Shown here: in pieces, positions 55,575 through 64,000 of the stretch
Position numbering within the stretch: the first letter of the stretch is position 1
Layout of the letters: each line of letters begins with the position of its first letter
Notes under the pieces: model-generated
Database searches by the model: none
Seen by the model: only the letters and a program-made list of their open reading frames with translations
What the model was told of the DNA's origin: nothing
Assembly: GCF_011290485.1 (NCBI RefSeq)
Contig: NZ_CP048029.1
Coordinates: 1,719,155 to 1,783,154 of the forward strand
Origin: Caldichromatium japonicum
Lineage (GTDB): Bacteria > Pseudomonadota > Gammaproteobacteria > Chromatiales > Chromatiaceae
Direction: 5' to 3'
Length of the DNA: 64,000 bases
Translations under genes and position numbers: made by a program

Positions 55575-56549
55575 CTACTCAAGGCCGCTGCCTTGGCCTG
55601 CCGCCAAGCGCAGGCACAGTCGCGCAACCTGGGCGAGCGCGGCGTGATCATCCAAGGGTCCCGTATAGACCTTGGGCAGCCAGTGAGGGCGTTTTCTGAA
55701 GCGCTTATAGGACCAGAGATATTGCGCGGGGCAGAGACGCACGCAGTGTTCGATCCCGCGATTGAGCGCCGTCGCCGCCTTGATCTCATCGGCGCTGTCG
55801 ATACCGGGAGGTGCCGGCAGGCAATGGATGATAAAACCCTGGCCGCACGGCAGGCGCTCGGCAAACATGAAGACGACCTTCGCGCCCGTGCGGCGCGCCA
55901 GGCGATTGACCAGCAACATGGTGAATGCCGGGATGCCGAAAAAGGGCGCAAAGACCGCTCCTTTATCGGCTTTGGGCTCCTGGTCGGGCAGGACCCCCAC
56001 CTGATCGCCACGCTGCAGGGTCTCAAGCAACAGTCGGATGCCAGCAGCATTGATCGGTGCAAGCCTAGCGCCGGTGCGCACTCTTCCCCCCTGAATGAGC
56101 GCATCGAAGGGGCCCTGGGATCTATAAAAGATGGTCGTGGGCCCGAGGCTCGCCAGATGCAGCCCCGCGAGCTCCCAGGCTCCATGATGCGGTGAGAGCA
56201 CGATCAGGCCGCGCCCCGCGGGCCGGGCGAGGTGCTCGGCGCCGCGCACCTCGCGGACCAGGCCCAAGACCTCGGGCACAGGCCGGCGCCAGAAATGGGC
56301 GATCTCGAGATAGGTCTTGCCGAACTCGGCGAGGCTCGCATCGCGCAGACGCCGCTGTTCAGCGGGCGCAAGCTCAGGGAAACACAGTGCGATATTGATC
56401 AGGGCGTTGCGCCGCTGGCGGTTGGGCCAGCGCCCGATCAGCCAGCCGAGCGTCGCCCCCAGGCGATGGACCCCAGGCAAGGGCAGGCGCGCCAGAAGAT
56501 CCAATAGGGTACGTGCGGCAAGGGTCTGCAAGCGTTGGCTGTCCAACAT
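55575..56549 (-). CDS. Lipid A acyltransferase (LpxL/HtrB family)
   Basis: Inner-membrane late acyltransferase adding a secondary acyl chain to lipid A. The 324 residues contain the N-terminal membrane anchor region LLDLLARLPLPGVHRLGATLGWLIG, NIALCFPEL, the HxxxxE active site in SPHHGAWELAG, RSQGPFDALIQGGR, LLPDQEP-type VGVLPDQEPKADKGAVFAPFFG and the final LWSYKRFR. The start at 56549 matches E. coli LpxL alignment; an in-frame ATG at 56597 adds 16 residues. LpxL versus LpxM cannot be told by eye. Confidence 0.9.
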   Translation of the reverse strand: MLDSQRLQTLAARTLLDLLARLPLPGVHRLGATLGWLIGRWPNRQRRNALINIALCFPELAPAEQRRLRDASLAEFGKTYLEIAHFWRRPVPEVLGLVREVRGAEHLARPAGRGLIVLSPHHGAWELAGLHLASLGPTTIFYRSQGPFDALIQGGRVRTGARLAPINAAGIRLLLETLQRGDQVGVLPDQEPKADKGAVFAPFFGIPAFTMLLVNRLARRTGAKVVFMFAERLPCGQGFIIHCLPAPPGIDSADEIKAATALNRGIEHCVRLCPAQYLWSYKRFRKRPHWLPKVYTGPLDDHAALAQVARLCLRLAAGQGSGLE

Positions 56550-56713
56550 GAATGCGGTTTCAAAGCGATCGCGTGTGCCCTGGGCGAGCTCTGGCATTAG
56601 CTTTGGGCGCTAGGTTCCAATAAAGGGACCCACCTGCCGCGCGGTGCGCGGCGCAAGCAGATTTGACATCTAAAACGAGTAGAACGACCACCTGAGCGAA
56701 GAGATTGGCCAAC

Positions 56714-57142
56714 ATGTCTCAAGACCTACCGACGCCCCTTTCACCCCAGGCGGCATTCGAGATGTTACGCGCCAACCCCAAGGCGCTCTTGATCGATATC
56801 CGCTCGACCATGGAGTTTTTATTCGTCGGGCATCCCCTGGGGGCCATCCATATCCCTTGGATGGATGAACCCGACTGGGAGGTCAATAGCCACTTCGTCA
56901 CCGAGATCCGAAAGCTCGTGTTGGGCGGTGCAGTCTGCGAACAGGAGGGGGGGTGCACACCCATCATCCTGATCTGTCGCAGCGGCAAACGGTCGCTGGA
57001 GGCGGGACGGACGCTGATCCAGGCAGGCTTCAAAGCAGTCTTCCATATCGATGAAGGCTTCGAGGGTGAGCTCAACCACGAGCATCATCGCAGCAGCATC
57101 AATGGCTGGCGTTTCCGCGGCCTGCCTTGGGAGCAATGTTAA
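56714..57142 (+). CDS. Rhodanese-domain sulfurtransferase
   Basis: Single rhodanese domain of about 142 residues. LLIDIRSTMEFLFVGHPLGAIHIPW is the first rhodanese block and the active loop is ICRSGKRS with the catalytic Cys. Proteins of this kind carry sulfane sulfur in sulfur-oxidising bacteria. Long loop GGAVCEQEGGCTP adds two further cysteines. ATG 56714 is preferred to TTG 56705. Its 3' end overlaps the unusual tail of the opposite-strand hscB relic by 44 bp. Confidence 0.88.
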   Translation: MSQDLPTPLSPQAAFEMLRANPKALLIDIRSTMEFLFVGHPLGAIHIPWMDEPDWEVNSHFVTEIRKLVLGGAVCEQEGGCTPIILICRSGKRSLEAGRTLIQAGFKAVFHIDEGFEGELNHEHHRSSINGWRFRGLPWEQC

Positions 57143-57776
57143 TCGAAGGCTGGCCTCTAATCATTGCCCGGCAATCCTCATTGCCCGGCAATCCGGCATC
57201 GCTCCCCACCTGCCAGTCGACTTGGGCGACGGCGACACGGCAGGCAGTGCCTACACCGAGGGTCTCGGCCTGGCGACCCTCTGCCTCCCGCCGACAGCGG
57301 GCTAGCATCTGGAGCTGGCGGACCACGGCACGCGCTGCCCTGAGATTATGCGGCGACGGATCGGCAAAGAGTTGATGCAGTGTTTTGTCAAGGGCTGCGC
57401 CGCGCTCGGCCAAACGGGTCATGAACTCCGATAGCGCCGCGTGTGGATCGGAACGATTGGTCGCGGCGACCAGGGTCTCTTGACGCTCCATCTCTTCGAT
57501 CAGGCTCGCACCCGGGGGCTCATCGCAGCCCTTTTGTGCGGAGAGTCCCTGGGCCTCGTAGAGCTCGAATAGGTATTCGGCGCGCGCTAAGGGATCTAAC
57601 AGGGTGCGATAGGCCTCATCGATCTGCGCCAAGGCCCGCACCAGCTCATCATCCTCACCCCGGGCAAACTCGGCGCGAACGGCATCCACGAGGGTGCGAT
57701 AGCGCTCAGTCAATAGGCCATCATCGATGGCAAAGCCCACCGGCAGACCGAAGCGCTCAAAATGATTGTTGCACAC
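57099..57776 (-). pseudogene. hscB: HscB-like co-chaperone lacking HPD (probably decayed)
   Basis: Opens NNHFERFGLPVGFAIDDGLLTERYRTL and continues RALAQIDEAYRTLLDPLARAEYLFEL, clearly HscB. The J-domain HPD motif, essential for stimulating HscA ATPase, should stand in LQ..VHPDRFA but reads LVDAVRAEFA. The C-terminus is about 50 residues longer than usual and enters the rhodanese gene, as if the normal stop were lost. GTG start. In normal isc operons iscS, iscU, iscA precede and hscA, fdx follow; none is present. Either a relic, or a protein with only the IscU-binding helices in use. Confidence 0.75.
57161..57194. repeat. 17-bp tandem duplication of a palindrome
   Basis: TCATTGCCCGGCAATCC occurs twice in direct tandem; each unit contains the palindrome ATTGCCCGGCAAT. 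It lies just after the rhodanese stop, where a convergent terminator would be expected, and within the extended tail of the hscB frame. This supports that the tail is not true coding sequence. Confidence 0.85.
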
Positions 57777-57807
57777 TGTTCGTTGCGACTTGACAGCCGC
57801 CGTCCGG

Positions 57808-58305
57808 TCATCCGGGTCCTGGGATCAGCCCGACCCGCAACCGCTGAACATCAAGTTTGAGATCGACCGCAGCGCAACCGATCATCGTCCGTCTGTCAGG
57901 CGTATGCCAGCGATCGACGAGCATTTGGAGATTGATTTGATTGAGATAATCGTAGATCAGACTGCTCAGCTCACGCCACAGATCATGCGTCAGGCAGGGC
58001 CCATTGTTTTGGCAGTTACCTGCGCCGCCGCAGCGCGTCGTATCTACCCGCTCGTCCACCGCAGTGATGACCGCAGCGACACTGATCTCGGCAGGCCGGC
58101 GGGCCAACCGATAACCGCCCCCAGGACCGCGCACACTCGTCACCAGGCCGCGCCGACGCAGTCTGGCGAAGAGCTGTTCGAGATAAGAGAGCGAGATCCC
58201 CTGACGCTGGGCGATGTCGGCGAGGGCAATCGGCCCATCGCCCTGATGGATCGCGAGATCCAACATCGCGGTGACCGCGTAGCGGCCTTTAGTCGTTAAT
58301 CTCAC
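57808..58305 (-). CDS. iscR: Fe-S cluster regulator IscR
   Basis: Rrf2-family repressor of 165 residues. The winged helix [20 protein letters not shown] ... [17 protein letters not shown] and the cluster ligands Cys92, Cys98, Cys104 and His107 ([17 protein letters not shown]) are placed exactly as in E. coli IscR. It should sense [2Fe-2S] levels. The isc structural genes that it normally heads are missing directly behind it: the hscB relic begins 31 bp on. It may now regulate suf or other targets. The IS630 copy sits 63 bp upstream of its start, between it and cysE. Confidence 0.93.
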   Translation of the reverse strand: MRLTTKGRYAVTAMLDLAIHQGDGPIALADIAQRQGISLSYLEQLFARLRRRGLVTSVRGPGGGYRLARRPAEISVAAVITAVDERVDTTRCGGAGNCQNNGPCLTHDLWRELSSLIYDYLNQINLQMLVDRWHTPDRRTMIGCAAVDLKLDVQRLRVGLIPGPG

Positions 58306-58368
58306 AGGTATCCCCCCATGCAGACCTGACTCTGGATCATACTGAACCCAAGCATGGCGATCAATTTA

Positions 58369-59441
58369 TTGATAAGAAACACATGCTTTTGAAATTGAGT
58401 GAGCTGTCCAGATGTCGTGGGCATGGAAAGACGAGACATGAGATTGCTGTCGTTTGCGGCGTGCGAAGAGCGGCGGCGTAGCTGGACGTATGAAGCGATA
58501 GGCGCGCAGAGGGGATTGTTGGGCGCAGGGGTGTTCGACATCTGCAAAGGCTATGGGCGCGAAGGGGCCCAAGGGAAAGGGGGGTGGGCGCAAGGTGGGT
58601 GAGAAGCGGGCGCTGTTGGCGGAGCAGGACGCCCAGATACGCAAGCTCATGTGCGACGGGACACCGGATGAGCTGAAGCTGCCGTTTGCGCTGTGGAGCC
58701 GGCAGGCGGTGCGGCAGTTGATCCTCGGCTGTTTTGGCATCGAGCTCAGGCCGCAGGGGGAGGGCAAGTACATGGCGCGCTGGGGATTGACGCCCCAGAA
58801 ACCGATTCGGCGCGCCTATGAGCAAAGCCCGCCGGCGGGCAAGACGTGGTTTGAGGAGACCTACCCGGACATTGCCCGGCGCGCCAAGGCCGAGGGCGCC
58901 GAAATCCACTGGGGCGATGAAACGGGGCTGCGCTCAGACGAGGTGCGCGGGCGCTCTTATGCGCCGGCGATCAAGACGTCCGAGATTCGCGTCACGCACC
59001 GTCGCGAAGGCCTGTCGGTGATCTCGACGCTGACCAACCGCGGCAAGGTGCGTCGGAAGGCGTTCGCGGGGGCGATGAACGCCGACATCCTGATCGACTT
59101 CATGAAGCGGCTCGTCAAGGACGCCAGGGGCAAGAAGATCTTCCTCATCCTCGACAACCTGCGCGTGCATCACACCAAGCCAGTCAAGGCCTGGCTGGCT
59201 GCATGCGCCAATCAAATCGAGGCCTCCTCCCTCCCCCCCTACAGCCCAGCACTGAACCCCAACGAGATGCTCAAGGTCACCATCACCGCGCAGGCGCCCT
59301 CCCGCGCCAAGGGCGATCTGAAGAAGGCGACCGTCAGCCACCTGCGCCGCCTTCTCAATTCCCCCCAACGCATCATGCGCTACTTCCAGCATCCCAAGCT
59401 CCATGATGCCGCGTAATACAAGTTCATTGGTTTCGGATCAA
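58369..59441 (+). mobile_element. IS630-family insertion sequence
   Basis: 1073 bp bounded by imperfect inverted ends, left TTGATAAGAAACACATGC and right (reverse) TTGATCCGAAACCAATG, and flanked on both sides by TA (58367-58368 and 59442-59443), the IS630 target duplication. It lies between cysE and iscR, which are normally neighbours on the minus strand. A partial second copy lies at 36101-36260. Confidence 0.88.
58423..59416 (+). pseudogene. IS630 transposase with internal deletions
   Basis: Opens ERRDMRLLSFAACEERRR, then part of the N-terminal helix-turn-helix is gone and the frame changes between about 58500 and 58560. The second frame continues KGPKGKGGGRKVGEKRALLAEQ to the end. The catalytic DDE residues remain visible: Asp in HWGDETGLR, Asp in LILDNLRVHH and Glu in LNPNEML. 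A few residues near the last Glu are also missing compared with the family (NEMLKVTITAQ where NADLK is usual). It is probably inactive. Confidence 0.85.
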
Positions 59442-60232
59442 TAACGATCGGGCCCCTCGACCGATGGGTCCGGTTCAGGCTGGGTCACTGGCTCGATCGC
59501 CAGGTTGTCCAGATCGCCGTCATGTTCGAAATGCACCATGAAGCCGTGGTGCTCCAGGATACATGATAGCGCCTCCAAACGCTGATCCATGTGATGGATA
59601 TGATCGAGCATGCGGTTGATCGCATCGGCGATCGGATCTGGGGCATCGCGGGTGGCCCCATAGGCATCGAAGCCAAGGCGCTTAGCGGTCGCGGCGCGCT
59701 GACGGGTGAGCACATCTCGGTTCGGCTCGATGACACGCCCCGGGACCCCGACCACGGTCGCACCTGGCGGGACCGATTTGAGGATCACGGCATTGGAGCC
59801 GATGCGCGCCCCGTCGCCGATCTGGATAGGCCCCAGAACCTTAGCCCCGGCGCCGACGATGACATCGCGCCCAAGAGTGGGATGACGCTTGCCTTTTTGC
59901 CAACTGATACCGCCTAGGGTGACGCCATGATAGAGGGTGCAGTCATCGCCGATGACTGCGGTTTCGCCGATCACCACCCCCATGCCGTGGTCGATGAAAA
60001 AACGCCGCCCGATCACCGCGCCTGGATGGATCTCAATACCGGTGAACAGACGCGCGACATTGGCCAATACGCGCGCCAGCCATTTAAAACCATGCTGCCA
60101 GAGCCAATGGGCGAGGCGATGGATCAGGACCGCATGAAAGCCGGGATAGGTGGTGAAGATCTCAAAGGCATTGCGCGCCGCCGGGTCGCGTTCCAGGATG
60201 CAGCGGATGTCTTCGCGGATGCGGTTGAACAT
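59438..60232 (-). CDS. cysE: Serine O-acetyltransferase
   Basis: Makes O-acetylserine for cysteine synthesis. The 264 residues have the N-terminal helical domain ([20 protein letters not shown]) and the left-handed beta-helix of hexapeptide repeats: [40 protein letters not shown]. The C-terminal tail is long (about 80 residues after the helix) and acidic. It follows trmJ by 10 bp. The IS630 right end overlaps its last few bases, so the stop codon (TGA-type, at 59438) may be supplied partly by the insertion. Confidence 0.93.
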   Translation of the reverse strand: MFNRIREDIRCILERDPAARNAFEIFTTYPGFHAVLIHRLAHWLWQHGFKWLARVLANVARLFTGIEIHPGAVIGRRFFIDHGMGVVIGETAVIGDDCTLYHGVTLGGISWQKGKRHPTLGRDVIVGAGAKVLGPIQIGDGARIGSNAVILKSVPPGATVVGVPGRVIEPNRDVLTRQRAATAKRLGFDAYGATRDAPDPIADAINRMLDHIHHMDQRLEALSCILEHHGFMVHFEHDGDLDNLAIEPVTQPEPDPSVEGPDRY

Positions 60233-60242
60233 GGCCGTCTTT

Positions 60243-61055
60243 TCACTGCTCGGAATGGTGCCGGACCGGCGTCTGCTCAGTCAAGGGCGGGGATTGTCGG
60301 CGGGCAAAGCGATCCGGACGCTTACGCCCTTGGGCGGCGCTGAGGATGCCGCGCAGGATGTTGAGCTCGGTACGGTCGGGACGGGCCCGATTGAAGAGCC
60401 GGCGCAAACGGATCTCCAGGGTGCGCGACTGCTCGGGATCGCTGAAACCGAGCTCGATCAAGGTCGCGGCGAGATGGGTATAGAACCCCTCCATCTCTTT
60501 GGCAGTGGCCAGGTCACGCGGCGGTTCGCTCAGCTGTACATCGTGCGATTGGCTCGCCACCTGCCAGATCTCATAGGCCAGTACTTGGGCGGCTGCGGCG
60601 ACATTGAGTGAGCTGAATGCTGGATTAGCAGGGATATGGACCAGATAATGACAGCGCGCCAACTCCTCGTTGGTCAGGCCCGAACGCTCTCGCCCCAGCA
60701 CCAGGGCCACATCGCCGAACCGGGCCTCATCAAGTAGGCGGGCAGCGCATGCCGGCGGATCGAGGACCGGCCAGGAGATCGAGCGCACCCGGGCGCTCGC
60801 CCCGATCACCAGGCGGCAGCCGTCCAAGGCGCTGATGAGATCCGCATGGATCCCGGCGCGCGCGATCAGATCATCGGCGCCAGCGGCGCGGGCGATGGAC
60901 TCGGCGTCGGGCTGCGTCTGGGGCGCGGCCAGCTCGAGGCGCGATAGGCCCATCGTCTTCAATGCCCGCGCCACGGCACCGATATTGCCTGGATGGGTCG
61001 TGCCGACCATGACGATGCGGATACGTGCCAGCGCGTCACCGATTTGGTCTATCAT
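60243..61055 (-). CDS. trmJ: tRNA (cytidine/uridine-2'-O-)-methyltransferase TrmJ
   Basis: SPOUT-class methyltransferase modifying position 32 of several tRNAs. The 270 residues carry [31 protein letters not shown], the SAM knot parts [20 protein letters not shown] and [23 protein letters not shown]. It heads the trmJ-cysE-iscR group on the minus strand and diverges from suhB, as in E. coli where suhB and trmJ are also divergent neighbours. Confidence 0.94.
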   Translation of the reverse strand: MIDQIGDALARIRIVMVGTTHPGNIGAVARALKTMGLSRLELAAPQTQPDAESIARAAGADDLIARAGIHADLISALDGCRLVIGASARVRSISWPVLDPPACAARLLDEARFGDVALVLGRERSGLTNEELARCHYLVHIPANPAFSSLNVAAAAQVLAYEIWQVASQSHDVQLSEPPRDLATAKEMEGFYTHLAATLIELGFSDPEQSRTLEIRLRRLFNRARPDRTELNILRGILSAAQGRKRPDRFARRQSPPLTEQTPVRHHSEQ

Positions 61056-61154
61056 AAGCTGCTTGATACAAGGCGCTTGTTAGGGGCAGGCCCTATGCCA
61101 TGCCCTGTCTCTCTCTAGGCCACCATGATACAGCGATTGGCGATCCATTGACCG

Positions 61155-61955
61155 ATGCATCCAAGCCTGAACATTGCCGTCCGCGCCGCCCGCCAAGCGG
61201 GCAAGATTATCCTCCGCTTTGCTGACCGGGTCGATTCGCTCAAATACGAGGACAAGAGCCGTAACGACTTTGTCAGCGAGGTCGATCGCGCTGCGGAAAC
61301 AGCCATCATCCAAGAATTGCGCGCGCGTTTCCCCCATCACGCGATCCTGGCCGAGGAAAGCGGCGCCCAAGAGGGGCGCAGCGAGTTCCTCTGGGTCATC
61401 GACCCATTGGACGGCACCACCAATTATCTCCACGGCTTCCCCCAGTTCGCTGTATCCATCGCCCTGCTGTACCGCGGTCAGCTCGAATGCGCCGTGGTCT
61501 ATGACCCCTTGCGTGAAGAGCTCTTCACCGCTGCGCGCGGTGAGGGGGCGCTGCTCAACGACCGGCGTATTCGGGTCGCCAACCGCCAGTCGCTCGCAGG
61601 GGCCTTGATCGGCACTGGATTTCCCTTTCGCGATCACCGCCATATCGACGCCTATCTGGGGATGTTCAAAGACATGACCCTGGCCACCGCGGGCATCCGG
61701 CGCCCGGGGTCGGCCTCGCTCGATCTCGCCTATGTAGCCTGTGGGCGTACCGATGGGTTTTGGGAGCTGGGCCTATCCCCTTGGGATTGCGCGGCAGGCG
61801 CCTTGCTGATCCGCGAAGCCGGCGGGATAGTGACTGATCTCGCCGGCGGCACGGGGTTTCTGGATACGGGCAATCTCGTCGCCGCTAACCCTTCGGTCCA
61901 TCGCGCCATGCTCGGCCTGATCGCCCCGCATCTCAGCTCGTCGCTCAAGGCATAG
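61155..61955 (+). CDS. suhB: Inositol-1-monophosphatase SuhB
   Basis: Mg2+-dependent phosphatase family; E. coli SuhB also joins rRNA antitermination complexes. The 266 residues contain LAEESG (metal Glu), WVIDPLDGTTNYLHGFPQFAVSIAL and WELGLSPWDCAAGALLIREAGG, all diagnostic. Whether it acts mainly as phosphatase or in rRNA transcription cannot be told from sequence. Its 3' end overlaps darP on the other strand by 11 bp. Confidence 0.95.
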   Translation: MHPSLNIAVRAARQAGKIILRFADRVDSLKYEDKSRNDFVSEVDRAAETAIIQELRARFPHHAILAEESGAQEGRSEFLWVIDPLDGTTNYLHGFPQFAVSIALLYRGQLECAVVYDPLREELFTAARGEGALLNDRRIRVANRQSLAGALIGTGFPFRDHRHIDAYLGMFKDMTLATAGIRRPGSASLDLAYVACGRTDGFWELGLSPWDCAAGALLIREAGGIVTDLAGGTGFLDTGNLVAANPSVHRAMLGLIAPHLSSSLKA

Positions 61956-62487
61956 GCTCGGGCAGCCTCTCGCGCAGAAAGCGAAACAGCTTGCGCGATC
62001 CATCGCCCTTGCCCCGTTCGCGATCGCGTTGGGCGGCGCGGATCAGAGCGCGTAGCTCCTGGCGATCGAGCTCAGGCCAGTGCGCGATGAGTTCGGACAG
62101 GGCGCGATCGCCCTCTGCGAGCAGACGCTCGCGCCAACGCTCGAGGCGATGCAAGCGGGCAGACTCGGCGCGTCGCAGACTCTCCTGATCCTCGACCAGC
62201 GCCCGGATCGCCCCCAGGTCTTCGCCCTCGAGCAGGACAGCGATCCGTTTGATCTGGCGCCGGCGGGCGCGGAGATCCTTGATGCGGGCGAGCTCGTCAA
62301 AGGCCATCCACAAGGATTCGCTCAGATGCAGACGTTCGAGCTCGGCCCGCGGGTGGCTGACCAAACGCTCGGCCAGCGCCTGGATCGCCTGTTGATCGCG
62401 CTTGAGCTGACTCTTACTCGGACGTGCTGGTTCTTCAGGGGTGCCAGCACCCTCTAGATCCAGGTCATTGCGATCTACTTGCATCAT
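61945..62487 (-). CDS. darP: Ribosome biogenesis protein DarP (YjgA, DUF615)
   Basis: Binds the 50S precursor. The 180 residues are strongly basic and helical with the conserved RPSKSQLKRDQQAIQALAERLV, the central AFDELARIKDLRARRRQIKRI and the C-terminal LRALIRAAQRDRERGKGDGSRKLFRFLRE. This matches DUF615 from end to end. The start at 62487 (MMQVDRND) has an alternative one codon later. Confidence 0.92.
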   Translation of the reverse strand: MMQVDRNDLDLEGAGTPEEPARPSKSQLKRDQQAIQALAERLVSHPRAELERLHLSESLWMAFDELARIKDLRARRRQIKRIAVLLEGEDLGAIRALVEDQESLRRAESARLHRLERWRERLLAEGDRALSELIAHWPELDRQELRALIRAAQRDRERGKGDGSRKLFRFLRERLPEPMP

Positions 62488-62602
62488 GTCTTTGGCACCG
62501 CCTGTGTCTGGGCAGACTGCCCTCAGTTCAGATCAATGATCATCCCACCCATCGCCATCTGCTCGGGCACTGGCCGCGTCATCCCGCGATCATCTCCAAG
62601 GG

Positions 62603-64000
62603 TCAATGGACGCCCTCCACCGCGAGATGGTCGATCAAAAGTCGCAGGCGGGTCGTCTCCTGATAGCGATTGGCCTCTAACCGATAAACCAGATGCACTC
62701 TCCCTTGGGCACGTTCAAGGTGCTCGCCCAATCTGAAACCGACTGCTTCAACCGGCTGACCATTGGGTAGCATGACCCGCAGTCTCAGGTGAGACTCCCC
62801 CATGATGCCCCTGTCCAGCACCTCGAAAGCGCCATCGAAACAGGGCTCGGGGAATCCCTTGCCCCAGGGTCCAGCCAGACGCAGGGCTTCAGCGGTCTCC
62901 AGGGTCAGGAGTTCTGGTGGCAAGACCCCATCGGACAGCAGTTCGGGCATCGGCGGGGTATCGCCGAACTGGAGGCGAACAGCCTCAGCGAAGGCCAAAC
63001 GAAAGGTATCGAGCTGATCCATGTGCAGGGTCAGGCCCGCGGCCATCGCATGTCCGCCAAAGCGTTCGATCAGTCCTGGAGACCTTTGATCGACCCAGGC
63101 CAGGGCATCGCGCAGATGCAAGGCCTCGATCGAGCGCCCTGACCCCCGCAGCCGACCATCGCCCCCGCTGGCAAAGGCGATCGTCGGGCGATGATAGCGA
63201 TCACGGATACGCCCGGCGATGATCCCCGCGATCCCCTGATGCCAATCCTCGCCGAACAGACACAAGGCCGGCGGCAGCGTCTCGTCATCGAACCTCAGCG
63301 CCTTTACCAAGACCTCGGCCTGTGCCCTCATCTCCGCCTCCAGTGCCTTGCGTTCGCGATTGAGCGCGTCTAGACGCTGCGCCAGCGCACGCGCCTTATC
63401 TGGATCATCCGTCAAGAGACACTCCAGACCAAGCGACATATCGGACAGGCGTCCGGCGGCATTGAGTCTCGGGGCAATATAGAAGGCGAGGTCAGCGGCG
63501 GTAGTGCGAGTGTGATCGCGTCCACTCAACTCAAACAGCGCCAGAATCCCCGGCCGGCAGCGCCCGGCGCGGATACGCCGCAGGCCGTGTTCGACCAGGA
63601 TACGGTTATTGCGATCCAGCATGACCACATCGGCGATGGTCCCCACCGCCACCAGATCCAGCAGATCGGCGAGATTGGGCTCGGGGCGCCCTGCCCCGAA
63701 CCAACCGAGCGCCCGCAAGCGCCGGCGTAGCGCCGCGAGCAGATAGAACACCACCCCCACACCGGCTAGATGCTTGCTAGGAAAGGCGCAGCTTGGCTGA
63801 TTGGGATTGACGATGGCCGCGGCCTCCGGCAGGCACCCACTGACGAGGTGATGATCGGTGACCACGACTGGCAACCCCAGGTCATTGGCGTACGCGATTG
63901 CGGCATGGCTGGAGGTGCCATTGTCCACCGTCAGCAGCAGATCGGCCCTCTGATCCAGGGCGACATCGATGATCTGCGGACTGAGGCCATAGCCGTTGGT
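62603..64000 (-). CDS. recJ: Single-strand DNA exonuclease RecJ, C-terminal part
   Basis: Runs off the right edge; about 465 residues are inside. LLTVDNGTSSHAAI and VVTDHHLVSGCLPEAAAIVNPNQPS give the later DHH-family motifs, and LAGVGVVFYLLAALR, FYIAPRLNAAGRLSDMSLGLECLLTDD follow. The DHHA1 RNA/DNA-binding domain (GIAGIIAGRIRDRYHRPTIAF, then SIEALHLRDALAW and RFGGHAMAAGLTL) and an OB-fold end complete the protein. The catalytic motifs I and II lie beyond the window. It degrades single strands 5'-to-3' in recombination and mismatch repair. Confidence 0.93.
   Translation of the reverse strand, partial: TNGYGLSPQIIDVALDQRADLLLTVDNGTSSHAAIAYANDLGLPVVVTDHHLVSGCLPEAAAIVNPNQPSCAFPSKHLAGVGVVFYLLAALRRRLRALGWFGAGRPEPNLADLLDLVAVGTIADVVMLDRNNRILVEHGLRRIRAGRCRPGILALFELSGRDHTRTTAADLAFYIAPRLNAAGRLSDMSLGLECLLTDDPDKARALAQRLDALNRERKALEAEMRAQAEVLVKALRFDDETLPPALCLFGEDWHQGIAGIIAGRIRDRYHRPTIAFASGGDGRLRGSGRSIEALHLRDALAWVDQRSPGLIERFGGHAMAAGLTLHMDQLDTFRLAFAEAVRLQFGDTPPMPELLSDGVLPPELLTLETAEALRLAGPWGKGFPEPCFDGAFEVLDRGIMGESHLRLRVMLPNGQPVEAVGFRLGEHLERAQGRVHLVYRLEANRYQETTRLRLLIDHLAVEGVH

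Overview
The window looks like a chromosomal segment of a purple sulfur bacterium (Gammaproteobacteria, Chromatiaceae-like). The reasons are bacteriochlorophyll genes (Mg-chelatase bchD-bchI and a BciB-type 8-vinyl reductase), a sulfide:quinone reductase, ubiquinone (ubiG), lnt, lpxL-type and trkH genes, and a trmJ-cysE-iscR order typical of gammaproteobacteria. Genus cannot be fixed from the sequence alone. Coding density is high and most housekeeping genes are intact.

Layout. 1-7 kb: end of apaH, then a minus-strand block nadD-rsfS-folA, a sulfide:quinone reductase followed by an unannotated 51-residue membrane-like protein, proA, msrB, an FHA-EAL signalling protein and an SCP2 protein. 7-14 kb: ubiG-gph-SDR, two decayed transporter genes (K+/H+ antiporter, YraQ-type permease), an intact redox thiol protein, a CDF metal exporter and dsbB. 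14-21 kb: an APH-type kinase, relA, a DUF1015 gene and the ergothioneine pair egtB-egtD. 21-33 kb: a large DUF2339 membrane protein, a Lon-N protein, an A-type Fe-S carrier with sufE, trkH, a frameshifted cupin gene, mutS, a dynamin-like GTPase and nadA. 33-36 kb: a degraded IS607-type element with a TnpB relic, and a DPM1-GtrA glycosyltransferase.

36-43 kb holds an IS630 end fragment and a V/A-type ATPase operon with genes for a stalk subunit, C/d, I/a, K/c, F, E and A. It stops after A: the B and D genes are not in the window. An initiator tRNA on the other strand closes it. 43-48 kb: bchD and bchI on the minus strand, diverging from a bciB-like gene with a 16-codon leader ORF, then htpX. 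49-52 kb: a tRNA cluster (Ala, Glu, Met), lnt and orn. 52-54 kb: relics of modA and a TauE-type permease. 54-64 kb: a double-thioredoxin periplasmic protein, an LpxL-type acyltransferase, a rhodanese, an HPD-less hscB relic next to iscR, a decayed IS630 copy between iscR and cysE, trmJ, suhB, darP and the C-terminal part of recJ.

Two themes stand out. First, accessory transporter genes are decaying (frameshifts and CAG-to-TAG changes) while neighbouring core genes are intact. Second, two multi-gene machines are incomplete here: the V/A-ATPase (no B or D) and the isc system (only iscR and a damaged hscB), while A-type carrier and SufE genes sit elsewhere in the window.
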